Below are positions 51,038 through 60,369 of a DNA stretch of 64,000 nt, piece by piece. The position numbers and the translations under genes are program-made. Within the stretch, counting starts at the first letter, position 1. Every line of letters begins with the position of its first letter. The notes beneath the pieces were generated by a model. It saw only the letters and a list, made by a program, of their open reading frames with translations, was not told the origin of the DNA and made no database searches. The DNA comes from Paramicrosporidium saccamoebae (taxonomy: Eukaryota > Rozellomycota): positions 1 to 64,000 of the forward strand of contig MTSL01000137.1 in assembly GCA_002794465.1 (NCBI GenBank). The letters are read 5' to 3'.

Positions 51038-52224
51038 ATGCCCATTACGGGAGCATTGTCTATTCGGTTGGTTTCGGTGGACTCTTGGGAATACCGGACT
51101 GACTCGTTGAACAATGAGAGATTTGTCGTACAATGCAAAATGTGCGTTCTTAATGTGTAGGTGTTCCGGATTAGCCTTCAGGATAGTACTGGAGCGGAGT
51201 GGAATGTTTATCGGCGCTACTCGGACTTTCAGCCCTTTGATGTGCAGGTCCGAAAAATCCTCCCCAATCTCAATGTCGCCCTTCCCGCCCGGGAAATGCT
51301 GCGTCCACTTGCTGGGATGCTGGGATGGAAGACTTCGGAGCCAAGTGCCGAGTTTCTCGATTTGAGGCGAAAAGGGTTGGATGAGTATGTCAGGAGAATT
51401 CTTGCCGTTGCCGGCGGCAACAGGACAGCGCTATGGAATCATCCGGTGGTATTGACATTCTTTGATATCCCGTCGGTGGTACAGCGGAGTTCACCGGCGT
51501 CAGTGCTGAACTGTCCGGTGCCATTTGGGGAGTGGGAGATGGAGCTGGAGAAGGCAGAGACATTGCTGGCAGAGGCTCTAAATACCAAAGAACGGGCCGA
51601 AAATACGGCTTCCCGAGGCCACGATACATCCAATTACATGAAGCACCTGAAACGACAGATATCCACGACGAGAAAACTGACTGAAAAGCTACAGATGGCA
51701 TTGGATTTTTATGCACGAGTCGACAAGGTGGACGATGACCGTCTTTCGGAATTGACCAAAAAGTTTCAGCTTTTTGCTGGCCAGGTAGAGTTGCTTATTG
51801 CCGAGTCTGATTCCAATGCATCCTCCTCTACTATTCCCTGCAAGTACCATTCTGGTATGTCTAATTGTAGATCCTCGGGCGAGTCGTCCAGATCCGGACC
51901 GATCGCAAGGACACCAGTAAGGGTCTCTAGCTTGAATTCTACCGTAAAATCCACTCCGCCAAAAAAGAGGCCTGACGAGTCACTGCTGGATAGCCAAATT
52001 TCTGCCATTAAATCCCAGGATTCCCAATTATCAGAATTGTCATCCATCATCCAAAGACACAAGAGTCTTGGCGAGACTATTGGACACGAGATTGGTAAGA
52101 TTGATCGAGAAATGTCTCATTGCGTCTAGAGGAGCAGAATAGGCTTTTGGATGACTTGGATCTCAAAGTTGATATAGCACAGACTAAACTGAATACTGCG
52201 AATCGACGTGTAAAAAGAGTGTAG
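51038..52224 (+). CDS. VAM7: Vam7-like PX-domain Qc-SNARE (three exons)
   Basis: Vam7 binds PI3P through a PX domain and supplies the Qc helix for vacuole/late endosome fusion. The spliced protein is 372 residues. Exon 1 (51038-51127) gives MPITGALSIRLVSVDSWEY; a 33-nt intron follows. The PX core is EWNVYRRYSDFQPF with PAREMLRPL, and VRRILAV is in its last helices. A coiled middle (LRRQIS-like KRQISTTRKL) comes before the SNARE helix, which spans a 35-nt intron (52095-52129) and reads QLSELSSIIQRHKSLG then EEQNRLLDDLDLKVD. No transmembrane segment is present, as in Vam7. Confidence 0.9.
51128..51160 (+). other. Intron, 33 nt (VAM7, first)
   Basis: Starts GTACAA, ends GTGTAG, with CTTAAT branch-like site. 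It joins NERFV to VFRISLQ and has an in-frame TAG at its end. Confidence 0.9.
52095..52129 (+). other. Intron, 35 nt (VAM7, second)
   Basis: Starts GTAAGA, ends CGTCTAG. It joins GHEI to EEQNRLL within the SNARE heptad register. Without removal the frame stops right at the acceptor. Confidence 0.92.
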
Positions 52225-52366
52225 ATAAACTGTTATAATAAGGAGAGCGAAATGGGCGCGATCAAATGAGCAGATGTAAAAGTGTGGAATTTTCAGAATG
52301 TAACTATTATGATGTATTTATGTGCCATAATTATCATCGTGAAACTAATTCAGCGGTACTTGAGAT

Positions 52367-52435
52367 GATCAATCCAGCAATGGTCAATCCAGCGACGATC
52401 AATCCAGCGACGGTTAATCTAGCGATGGTCAGTCC
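52367..52435. repeat. 15-bp minisatellite
   Basis: Five units of type GATCAATCCAGCGAC between the VAM7-like gene and the tRNA-binding protein gene. A small frame (52266-52463) over it is not supported as a gene. Confidence 0.7.
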
Positions 52436-52489
52436 TCACTCAGACAGTGCACAGTTTATCTAATAAAGCAGAGATCATTTCCGTGTAGG

Positions 52490-53161
52490 CTATGCCAAAA
52501 TTGTGCCAGGAGAAACCGATGAATCAGCAGTGAAATATATACCCGTATTGTCGCCTTGCACTGTGAGAGGATATCCAGAATATCCCGAGTATCCCGAATG
52601 CTCCGAATGTCCTGAATGCTCCGAATGTTCTGAATGTCCCATCTTGTTTTCTGACAGTACAAAAGCAAGTCGTTTTCCCACTTGAGCCTCCATTGACACG
52701 CTACTTGTAATCATTCCATGACTGCCACAATCCAGAATAAAGCCATTTTCGTGCTGCTGTACGAGTCCAAGAACAATTTTGCAGGCCAAAAAGTCATCAA
52801 AGCTAATGGTCTCGGATCCCGGCCCTAATGGCTCGCCACAGAAGACGCGCTGTCCGAGCTCCACTTCACAGGTTGGCTGCATCAACATGACACGCTTCTC
52901 GTCCACATAGAAGCCAGTTACCAGTACTTCAGACATGAACTTGGCAATCTGTCGGGGTGGAAAGTTGACCACGGCAGTGACCAGTTGTCCCACTAATGCC
53001 GAGGGCTCCTCATAGGCAAAGGTGAGCTGGGCAGAGGAGCGTTTAATGCCAATTGGACCAAAATCTATTTGCAGTTGATATGCGGGTTTGCGGACGCCCA
53101 CAAAGACGTTGGCACTAACGATACGGCCTATTCTCAAGTCAATCTTTCTGAAGGCTTCCAT
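52490..53161 (-). CDS. CsaA-like tRNA-binding protein with second OB fold and His/Ser repeat
   Basis: The first 115 residues are a CsaA-type OB domain: KIDLRIGRI, RKPAYQLQIDFGP, GIKRSSAQLT, VNFPPRQIAKFMSEVLV. This form is best known from bacteria. A second region, FLACKIVLGLV-ENGFILDCG-VGKRLAFVLSENKMG, then GIYFTADSSVSPGTIL, reads like a decayed EMAPII/tRNA-binding OB domain. Between ENKMG and the last strand lies a 9-bp coding repeat of GAATGCTCC type, giving HSEHSG and GYSGYSG. The protein is 223 residues; ATG 53161 starts it. Two tandem OB folds in one small protein is unusual. Confidence 0.75.
   Translation of the reverse strand: MEAFRKIDLRIGRIVSANVFVGVRKPAYQLQIDFGPIGIKRSSAQLTFAYEEPSALVGQLVTAVVNFPPRQIAKFMSEVLVTGFYVDEKRVMLMQPTCEVELGQRVFCGEPLGPGSETISFDDFLACKIVLGLVQQHENGFILDCGSHGMITSSVSMEAQVGKRLAFVLSENKMGHSEHSEHSGHSEHSGYSGYSGYPLTVQGDNTGIYFTADSSVSPGTILA
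52556..52640 (-). repeat. 9-bp coding repeat
   Basis: About nine units of type GAATGCTCC/GAATATCCC, in frame with the second OB region of the CsaA-like protein. Confidence 0.75.
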
Positions 53162-53191
53162 CCTAGACACCCCATGGAACGGAGAAATGGT

Positions 53192-54358
53192 TTATTTGTG
53201 ATTCTTCCCGCGTTTGGCAGGCGTCTTTTTGGGAATCGGAGGCTGAATTTCAGCCAGATACAAAATTCTTTGTACAGTGAGCGGAGCTTTCCTGGACACG
53301 TTCTCTGGTGGGGGTGGAGCACAGGTTAATCGGAGCACAGTGGGGGCGGAGGGACGATCGGGCCCAAGAAATAGAGGCTCATCAGGTTCATCTATAAAAT
53401 GCACTTGCCGGTCCCACTTTATCCGCCGATCACGTGGCGATTTCTCGTTGAAAAGATCAAGCCATGCCTTTTGAGTGATGCCACGAGCCTTGTGCTGATC
53501 AGCCCACTTTCGTTTTGCCACTGCGGCACTTTTGGCAAATCGGCTGGAAGGACTCTCTGGCCGGTCAATCTCTCTAATAAGGTCTGTAACGACAATTTCA
53601 CAATTTGCATAGCCTGAATTCTGCAAAGTATTCTGCTGAGTCAGCTTTGCCAATTCAGCATCGTCAGAAATCTGTCTGACTGGCACAGCCTGAGGAGCTG
53701 CTACAAACTTTTTAACCACTCTTTGGGCCTTTTTCTTGTCATGAATTGGAGTGGGACAATGGACCTGCGGGACCTGTAGGACCTGTGGGACCTGTGGGAC
53801 GGTGGAGTCTGAGACTTGCGCAGTGGGTGGTGCAGAGACTTGTGCAGGTGCAGGTGCAGTGACAGGCGCAGGTTTGTTTGCCTCCAGAGTGCTGGATGTT
53901 AACTTGGCTATAGATTCGTTTGTCCTCATCCCGGAAATGTTGGACATTAACTCAGTGGTCGATTTTCTCGTCCTCACCGGCGTAGCCATGGATGAGCCCG
54001 CACGTATCCCCGCAACTATTGATCCCTTTAAAGCCCTTCTCTTTGGAGTTGTCAATAGATTTCCACGAAAATGGACCGCAGGCGAGGGACATAGGAAATT
54101 GCAATCGTTAAATTCGTCCACAATGACCTCTTCGTCTGAGCCATCAAAGATCGTCGATTCTAACGGACGTTTCCAGTACATTTTCAGCAAGGTAATGCCT
54201 CGACGTACACGCAAAAACCTCTTTCGGATGGCAAAGGTTAGTAGGTAGGACAGGACTAGTTTCACTAGGGGGTAGAAACGTACTTGACACAGAAACATTG
54301 TTCGCGATTTGCTAGTCTGCAAATTCGTTCCCAAAGACGTAACCTTTCTCCTTTTCAT
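53192..54358 (-). CDS. Unrecognised Ser/Pro-rich, basic protein
   Basis: About 388 residues if started at ATG 54358 (MKRRKVTSL); ATG 54181 (MYWKRPLESTIFDG) is the other good choice, because the part between them is hydrophobic and may be an unspliced intron. The rest is likely disordered: acidic FDGSDEEVIVDEFND, basic Thr-rich RTRKSTTELMSN, a Pro/Val/Ala-rich tract (VTAPAPAQVSAPPTAQV) with PQVPQVLQVPQV repeats, and a C-terminus rich in Pro and Lys (PPIPKKTPAKRGKNHK). SAAVAKRKWADQHKARG and KWDRQVHFIDEPDEP look like short binding segments. I do not recognise it. It might be a nuclear protein. Confidence 0.55.
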   Translation of the reverse strand: MKRRKVTSLGTNLQTSKSRTMFLCQVRFYPLVKLVLSYLLTFAIRKRFLRVRRGITLLKMYWKRPLESTIFDGSDEEVIVDEFNDCNFLCPSPAVHFRGNLLTTPKRRALKGSIVAGIRAGSSMATPVRTRKSTTELMSNISGMRTNESIAKLTSSTLEANKPAPVTAPAPAQVSAPPTAQVSDSTVPQVPQVLQVPQVHCPTPIHDKKKAQRVVKKFVAAPQAVPVRQISDDAELAKLTQQNTLQNSGYANCEIVVTDLIREIDRPESPSSRFAKSAAVAKRKWADQHKARGITQKAWLDLFNEKSPRDRRIKWDRQVHFIDEPDEPLFLGPDRPSAPTVLRLTCAPPPPENVSRKAPLTVQRILYLAEIQPPIPKKTPAKRGKNHK

Positions 54359-54461
54359 GCTGCGTCGATGGAAGAATGAAATTAGATTTGCAGCAAATAC
54401 TTTGGCGGGCTCAACGTGGTCCGAGTTGGCCAGCATAGGCCCGCGCTGCTGAGCCCAGGCC

Positions 54462-55772
54462 ATGGGCTCAACTACTTTGACCATGTTCAATGTGTCCTTG
54501 GAGACATTACAGACTGTGGCAGACAATTTCCATACGGCGCTGATGGCTGGATTGTGCAAGGAGGGACAAATGATAAGGGCACTGCCGTCATTTGTGTGTG
54601 AATTGCCTTCGGGTCGGGAGGAAGGCGATTTCCTCGTTGTTGATCTCGGCGGCACCAATTTGCGGGTTGGATGTGCTCAGCTGAAGGGAAATGGCCAATT
54701 TGGACTGGACATGAAAAGGTGGGCATTGGTTGACGAGATGAAAAACAAGGCTGGGTGCGAACTATTTGACTTGATTGCAGACTGCGTCAAATCATATCTC
54801 AAAGACAGTCCCCACCAAACCATGGGAGAGGCATTAAAAGGGAGGCCAATATCTCTGGGATTTACATTTTCCTATCCAGTGAAGCAAGATGATATTGACC
54901 ACGGGATTCTGATCCAATGGAACAAGGCCTTGGTGTGTAACGATGTGATTGGACTCGACGTAGTTGCTCTCCTTCAAGATGCCCTCAACAAGACAGATCT
55001 GGCCAATGTCAAAGTGTCCGCCCTACTTAACGACACTGTTGGCACCTTGGCAGCACATGCCTACGTGGACGTTGACACTAAAATAAGCGTCCTCCTGGGG
55101 ACTGGCACTAATGCCGCATTTATTGCACCGCTTTCTCTAGTAAAAAAACTGGCAGCCCATCCAACGATCCAGTCGCACAAAGAAATGATAATTAACACTG
55201 AATGGGGAGCATTCGGGGACGGAAATGGGGACCTCTTGCCACTACTGCCGCTGGACAAGAAGATTGACTCTGAAACGGTGAATCCTGGGGCACAGATCCT
55301 TGAGAAATTGCTGGGGGGAATGTATTTGGGCGAGATTGCTCGCCTTGCGTTGGAATTACAGTTTGGAGACGGCCAGATGCTCGGGAAACCTTTTGATTTA
55401 GAGACGGCCGACTTGTCCAAAATCGAAATTGATGATGGTCATGGCGGTGTGGCGTTGAAGGAAAAGTTGGGATGGCGAGACTTTGATGATACCGCTCTAC
55501 AGCAAGCCAAAGATATTTGTCGCTCGGTGGTGAAACGATCAGCCCAACTCTGTGCTGCCATGCTAGTTGGGATTTACCGACTCTTGGGGAAGCCTCGGAC
55601 ACGAACTGTCGTTGCCTTTGATGGATCACTTTACGAAAAATATCCCCGCTATTCTGAATATCTCGAAGAGACCATTGCAGCCCTGGAGCCTGGCCACACT
55701 ATGGAGTTTCAGTTGAGGAAAGACGGATCGATAATTGGGGCCGCAGTGATCGTCGCCGCTCGCAAGTCTTGA
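54462..55772 (+). CDS. HXK1: Hexokinase
   Basis: Hexokinase phosphorylates glucose at the start of glycolysis. The 436-residue protein shows the small-domain motif VVDLGGTNLRVG, the sugar-binding LGFTFSYPV, catalytic Asp in LLNDTVGTLAAHAY, LLGTGTNAAF with E/N contacts INTEWGAFGDG, and the adenosine motif region VVAFDGSLYEKYP. Starts at 54462 (MGSTTLTMFNVS) or 54483 are possible; the family N-terminus (FNVSLETLQTVADNF) follows directly. No signal or mitochondrial-anchor segment is seen. The upstream gene on the other strand starts about 100 bp away. Confidence 0.96.
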   Translation: MGSTTLTMFNVSLETLQTVADNFHTALMAGLCKEGQMIRALPSFVCELPSGREEGDFLVVDLGGTNLRVGCAQLKGNGQFGLDMKRWALVDEMKNKAGCELFDLIADCVKSYLKDSPHQTMGEALKGRPISLGFTFSYPVKQDDIDHGILIQWNKALVCNDVIGLDVVALLQDALNKTDLANVKVSALLNDTVGTLAAHAYVDVDTKISVLLGTGTNAAFIAPLSLVKKLAAHPTIQSHKEMIINTEWGAFGDGNGDLLPLLPLDKKIDSETVNPGAQILEKLLGGMYLGEIARLALELQFGDGQMLGKPFDLETADLSKIEIDDGHGGVALKEKLGWRDFDDTALQQAKDICRSVVKRSAQLCAAMLVGIYRLLGKPRTRTVVAFDGSLYEKYPRYSEYLEETIAALEPGHTMEFQLRKDGSIIGAAVIVAARKS

Positions 55773-55833
55773 ATACTGAGGGAGGGGAGGTGTGTAAATA
55801 AATTACAAAAAAGGAAATGCATTGTTTATAGTA

Positions 55834-56277
55834 ATGACGCGCGTGTTCCTTGTTTGGACCGCCGTACTCTATATTTTGCATATTGGTGCTGTAATCTCGA
55901 CAAGCACAAGTCTGACAGATCCACCACAACCGTCTGTAGTACGGGTCGATAATGGTCAGATTGAGGTGGCTCCGGAATTTCCATCTTCAGATTTTTCATC
56001 TTCAGAATTTTCAACTGAGGATGAAGAGAGTGGTCCGAATTTCTGTCCAATTGTCCACGATGACGAAATGGGCGACTGTGAAAAGATTGAGCGCATTGTC
56101 GCAATCCTTGGAATGCCCAAAAATAGCGAGTTGTGCGTGGATGCCTTGGCATGGTTGGAGCAGCTGAGCTATTGTTGCGAGTCGGCGGCCAGTGAACCTT
56201 CTGCAGTGTGTTCCCGAAATGCCGTCCGAATCCTGTCCAGTGGATCCAAGATTATGCAACAAGGTGATCTGCAATAA
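55834..56277 (+). CDS. Small secreted Cys-containing protein, unrecognised
   Basis: 147 residues from ATG 55834, with a signal peptide MTRVFLVWTAVLYILHIGA. After it comes a Ser/Glu/Asp-rich acidic part (SSDFSSSEFSTEDEESG), then a domain with six Cys: FCPIVHDDEMGDCEK, SELCVDALAWLEQLSYCCES and AVCSRNA. The even Cys number suggests disulphides. I recognise no family. It is the only secreted orphan in this housekeeping block. Confidence 0.6.
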   Translation: MTRVFLVWTAVLYILHIGAVISTSTSLTDPPQPSVVRVDNGQIEVAPEFPSSDFSSSEFSTEDEESGPNFCPIVHDDEMGDCEKIERIVAILGMPKNSELCVDALAWLEQLSYCCESAASEPSAVCSRNAVRILSSGSKIMQQGDLQ

Positions 56278-56434
56278 GCCTGAATTAAGGCGAGATAATC
56301 CCAACCAGCCGAGATGATTCCAAAAAGTCGATAATAAACGGCTATAGTCTATTTGCACAGCTGCGCTGAACTGCAATATTGTCTGCAGTATTGTCTGCAT
56401 TCGTTTGTGAATTTGGGGACTAAATGGTGGGACT

Positions 56435-58101
56435 TTATTCATATAGAGCAGTAATCTTTCCAACTCCTTTGGTTCGACCCTCACGGAACAGTAATCGAGC
56501 CCCAACTTTTAGATACTCGGGGAAGCGCATGAATCGAAACCTCACTAATGCCCTATCACCGGTACGGAGTACTTCATTCTGCATACTCACCAAAGAGACG
56601 GTCTGACGGACCACCCCGCAATGAAGCATTGCCTGATATCTGGGGCCGATGGTGGTGCTGTGGAACAGAATGACCACTTCTGCCTCAAATTCGCGGCAGG
56701 AGTGGGACTCGGGCGGAGGTTGGATGGCAAGCTCCTTTCCAACCACCACCATTCCTTTCCTAATCATTGACCGTTTAATCTTTTTGAGGGCCAGCGAGGC
56801 GCATTGTCCTGCATACACTTTGGGAACAGTGACTCGTTTCCTCTGAACTCCTTTGATCTGGCAAGACGTGAAATTCCCCAGAGAATCGGGCCCAAGATAC
56901 AGTGTCTGTCCCAGAGAGACAGTGCCTGAGATCATTGTTCCAGCAACCACTGTCCCCACACCGGGGACCACATAAGTGTCGGTGATTTGGAATTCTGCCG
57001 GAGCCTCAGTTGCTCCATATTTCACGCCCTGGGGAAGGAGATGGAGAAAGTTTTTGAGATGATCAATGCCTTCTCCGCTCACATTGGACACTTGGAAAAT
57101 GGGACAAAGCCTCTGGGTGACGAAATTCTTTGAAGCGACAATGACATCTTCGGGGCTCTTTATCATCATTGGGGTGCGTCGGGCCGAGGGAGACTTTAGA
57201 ACCTTTTGGAGCTGACGGATGGTCCCCTCCAAAATGTTGGGAGGGGACATGTCAATCTTGGTCACCACCACCATGACGGGAGTGGAGAGGGCAAAGGTCA
57301 TTGCGAGATGCTCTTTGGCCATCCCAATTAGGCCGGCATTGGCACCCACCATTAACATTGCATAATCCGGTGCGCCTCCGGTCAGACCAAACATGGTGGT
57401 CTTGAGATACCTCTCATGGCCGGCCAGATCCATAAAGGTTATAACCTTGTGCGCTTCAGGAATAATCTCATCGCTCCCGTGGCGTCGCGAAGATGCAGGA
57501 GAATTGATAACTTGGCCAGCGCTATCGAACGCCAAACATTCCTGTCCGATGGATGAAGTCCGGCCCGACTCGATTTCGTGTTTATGACGAAATAGTCCTA
57601 CACGAGCCTTTCCTCTGCCGTCATCTAATGCTCCGCTGGTAAGGACTCCCAACATGGTGGATTTTCCAGCGTCCACGTTGCCCACCACGGCCACACGAAC
57701 CTCTGGAATGCTCTCCACACAATGGGGAGTTTTCCTAACTAGGAACCAACCTTCGGCCTTGGTAGATGTCTGTTGTTGGAGAAATACAGCATCTATTTGT
57801 CTACAGGCCGCTGCGTATTCAGAGACAAGCAACTCATAATCGGGCCCTTTAAAGTCAACAGACCATGCTAGATGTTACCTTGCAGATGCACCAAACATTC
57901 ACGACCTGTGCTCAACAATTGCTGATTGAGCTGCTCCACAAGCGAGAATTCCTTGGTAATTGAAATGGGCGAACCTGCTGAAAAACTAGAGGCAGAATCG
58001 GTGGAACATGGTGAAGCCATTAACTGTTGACAACAACCGTGGCCCCTTCTTATTGGTAGGGAAGGAATTGGAAGGGCTGTAATAGAGACTTGATGACTCA
58101 T
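56435..58101 (-). CDS. GTPBP1: GTP-binding protein GTPBP1/2 type (two exons)
   Basis: GTPBP1/2 proteins are EF1A-like GTPases linked to ribosome rescue and mRNA turnover. Exon 1 (57879-58101) begins MSHQVSITALPIPS; a 32-nt intron (57847-57878) joins VHLQ to GPDYELLVSEYAAACRQ. The G domain has GNVDAGKSTMLGV (G1), a switch RTSSIGQECLAFD, FMDLAGHERYLKTT (G3) and VVTKIDM (G4). The second and third domains show TVVAGTMISGTV, GQTLYLGPD and RALVRFRFMRFPEYLKVG with a FREGRTKGVGKI end. The spliced product is 544 residues. These switch-region motifs assign it to GTPBP1/2 rather than EF1A or Hbs1. Confidence 0.95.
57847..57878 (-). other. Intron, 32 nt (GTPBP1)
   Basis: Starts GTAACA, ends TTTAAAG, with TTGAC branch-like site. 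Removing it joins two open frames in the N-terminal helix of the protein. Confidence 0.87.
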
Positions 58102-58259
58102 ACCGACGATGAGTCAGATAAGAAACCGTAGTATGTGTAATAGTATGCTAAGGGGTATAAAAAGTTGGGGTCAGAGTTAGAGTATGTTCGTAGTAGTAAA
58201 GTCCCTTTATCCTTGTTCTGTAGCTATGATATACGCAACACCACGCTCACTCATCAAGG

Positions 58260-59512
58260 CTATAAATCTTCGTCACCTATAATTCCAGCAGAGAATAATG
58301 TAAATAAGAAAAGGATCGTGAGGACGATGGTGGTAAGGATTAGACCTATCCATGTCCATGGTCGAGACTTTCTAATTGGAACAACTCGGAAACTACCATC
58401 GCCAGATCCAGTAATCAAGATCCGTGTGTTCCCATGATCGCTGATGCTCACAGAGGGAATGATAAACTTGTGCAGTTCTCTTTGAAAATAATACATCTGC
58501 AGAATGTTAGTTGTGTTTTACAAAGGGTACAAAGAGGTTAGAGTCGTAGACTCCGACGGTTCCATCGGCGGCCCCAAATGCTATAAATCGGCCGTTTTCA
58601 CTGACTGATAATGCGGTGACACGCAATCTAGTGGCAAGCTTGACGCTTTGGGAGCGGGTCCAGCTCCCCATCCGCCACTTGGTTAGCACGGGGCAGCCTC
58701 GTTCTCGATGATTCTCCACCGTCACCAGCCAGCCCGTTTTTGAACGAGAAGCCTGCAAAAACCGAGCACATCGGAAGGTATGGTTGGGAGCTGGCGCAAG
58801 TGAGGCACAAAAAGACCCATCCTTTCGATTCCTAATGTGGATCCCGGCAGGTGTCAGCACCAGTATATACTCGCCGTTTGGGTCGTAGTCGGCATCTTCT
58901 ATCCGACTCTCCTTTGGGGAAGTGGCCTTGGTAGGAACTTTAAAATCTGTCACTGGCTTGAGCCACGGAAACTCCCATAATCTTACAGTGTCATCATTTC
59001 CACTAGTGAGCATTTCATGTCCATCCCGACTGAAGCGAACAACTTTTTGGTAGCTGTCAATATCCGAAAAGTCGGATTTCATGCTTCTTGCCAAGGAAAG
59101 CCTACAAGATGAGCTGGTTAGCAAGTGTACTTTTCAGATTCGTTGCGCTCAACCACCCAGCAGCGGTCATTCACACCACAAGCAATATATTCGGGCCATT
59201 TAGGATGGAGTGTCATGCACGTGGGCGCTTCTTGTCCGCAAGATAGTTCTGACAAGAGACGCACCCTATTTCCCCTTCCCGAATACTTGAAAGAGAACTA
59301 GACATGAAATTGACAGCCTGGAGGGATACAATGGAGTTTCTGACACCCGACTTTGCTGGACCGCCTCCTCCCGCAACAAAGATTGTACCAGTATTTGCTG
59401 CGTACTCTACTGCATAGACGGGGAAGCCGAGCTCCACTTTGTTAGCCGAGCGAGCTTCCGCAGTGTCTGCAACGCTGGTTTCGGCCATGATTCCCAACCA
59501 ATGGCGAACCAT
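58260..59512 (-). CDS. SEC12: Sec12/PREB-type ER WD40 protein (four exons)
   Basis: Sec12 is the ER membrane exchange factor that loads Sar1 to start COPII vesicles. The spliced protein is about 386 residues. The first blade reads ELGFPVYAVEYA then FVAGGGGPAKSGVRN (the Sec12 GGGG K-loop). Later blades are TCMTLHPKWPEYIACG, VVRFSRDGHEMLTSGNDDTVRLWEF and FIAFGAADGTVGVYDS, with GSGDGSFRVV near the end. One transmembrane helix (WIGLILTTIVLTILFLF) lies near the C-terminus and GIIGDEDL follows. Introns are 29 nt (59102-59130, firm), a 29-44 nt one around 59286-59314 (donor uncertain) and 34 or 25 nt (58497-58530). Confidence 0.85.
58497..58530 (-). other. Intron, 34 nt (25 nt alternative) (SEC12, third)
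   Basis: Starts GTACCC, ends CTGCAG, with ACTAAC as branch site. A second donor (GTAAAA at 58521) gives 25 nt and keeps frame, so both are possible. Confidence 0.75.
59102..59130 (-). other. Intron, 29 nt (SEC12, second)
   Basis: Starts GTACAC, ends CTTGTAG, branch GCTAAC. It joins NESEK to LSLARSM in frame. Confidence 0.88.
59286..59314 (-). other. Probable intron, 29 nt (SEC12, first)
   Basis: The acceptor CTTTCAAG at 59286 restores the frame reading YSGRGNRVRLLSEL. The donor GTCAAT at 59314 is unusual; a GTATCC at 59329 would give 44 nt. Confidence 0.5.
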
Positions 59513-59615
59513 ATGTCATCATGTTATGTCGTGTCGTGCCCAACACCCTCAACAACGTCCCTAACAACATCCTCAAAGTTTCAACACTGGTTTTATTGAT
59601 GATTACGGCCACTTT

Positions 59616-60048
59616 TTAACACGACACCCCAAAGCTCGATTCTCCAGTGTAAACAATGTACAAGAATCCATCGGAATCCTTGTGTTGCTCATAGATGCTT
59701 CCAAACATGGCGTTGCTGGCAGGAACTGTGCCGTTCACATAGATGAAAATGGCCTGTTCCTTGCCCAAATTGGTGCGCTTGCGGATGACATCCAGAAAGT
59801 TGGCAACGGTGAATTCACGCGGCAAGAGATACTTGTTGCGGTCAACATCAGGCACTTCAGCGGTTGGAGCCTTTTCCAAGATGACTGGAATCTTGTTGGG
59901 GTGAGTCTCCATAACCTTCTGGAACTGCTTCATGCGCTCCTCTAAACAACGTTAGCAATGGTGGGGGGATAGTGCTACCGAATGGCTGATTCTTGAACGG
60001 CTTCTTTTTGTCGTCCTTGCTCAAAATGGCGTCTTCTTTGTCAAACAT
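59616..60048 (-). CDS. ATG8: Autophagy protein Atg8 (ubiquitin-like, two exons)
   Basis: Atg8 is conjugated to phosphatidylethanolamine on autophagosomes. Exon 1 (59979-60048) codes MFDKEDAIL and DDKKKPFKNQPF; a 37-nt intron (59942-59978) joins it to EERMKQFQKVMETHPNKIPV. The ubiquitin-like core has VPVI-like IPVILEKAP, DVDRNKYLLPREFTVANF and KEQAIFIYVNGTVP. The end YIVYTGESSFG is followed by VSC, so the conserved Gly (about residue 128) must be exposed by Atg4 cleavage. The 131 residues include a slightly long N-terminus. Confidence 0.97.
59942..59978 (-). other. Intron, 37 nt (ATG8)
   Basis: Starts GTAGCA, ends GTTTAG, with GCTAAC branch site. It joins QPF-E to ERMKQF. Confidence 0.92.
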
Positions 60049-60369
60049 GGTTATGTTTCGAATGCGTCGAATGTGTCAGATGTGTCGGGTGTGTCTAATC
60101 CTTGTTACTACGCTCCGCCTGCCGCTGGCCAACCAGAAAAGCCTAAAGTTCTCCTGTTTGGGTGACTTTTCATCTAATATGATTGGCTGTGGAGATTGAG
60201 GTTAGTTATTGAGACTGAGTTATTGAGGGTGAGTTATTGAGATTGCGTGAGTTGGGAGATGACATACATCTAAGGACCAGGAATTTCAGTAAAAGATTTT
60301 ATAGCCTCACATAGCTATCATTATGGGATAATATGCTCTCTCTATATATCAGAACCTTTATGACTATGA

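Noticed and set aside
52456-52680. Alternative reading of the CsaA-like gene end through a 31-nt GTA...CAG candidate intron
   Set aside because: Splicing there would remove the last strands of the second OB region and give a low-complexity tail; the unspliced frame gives a better domain.
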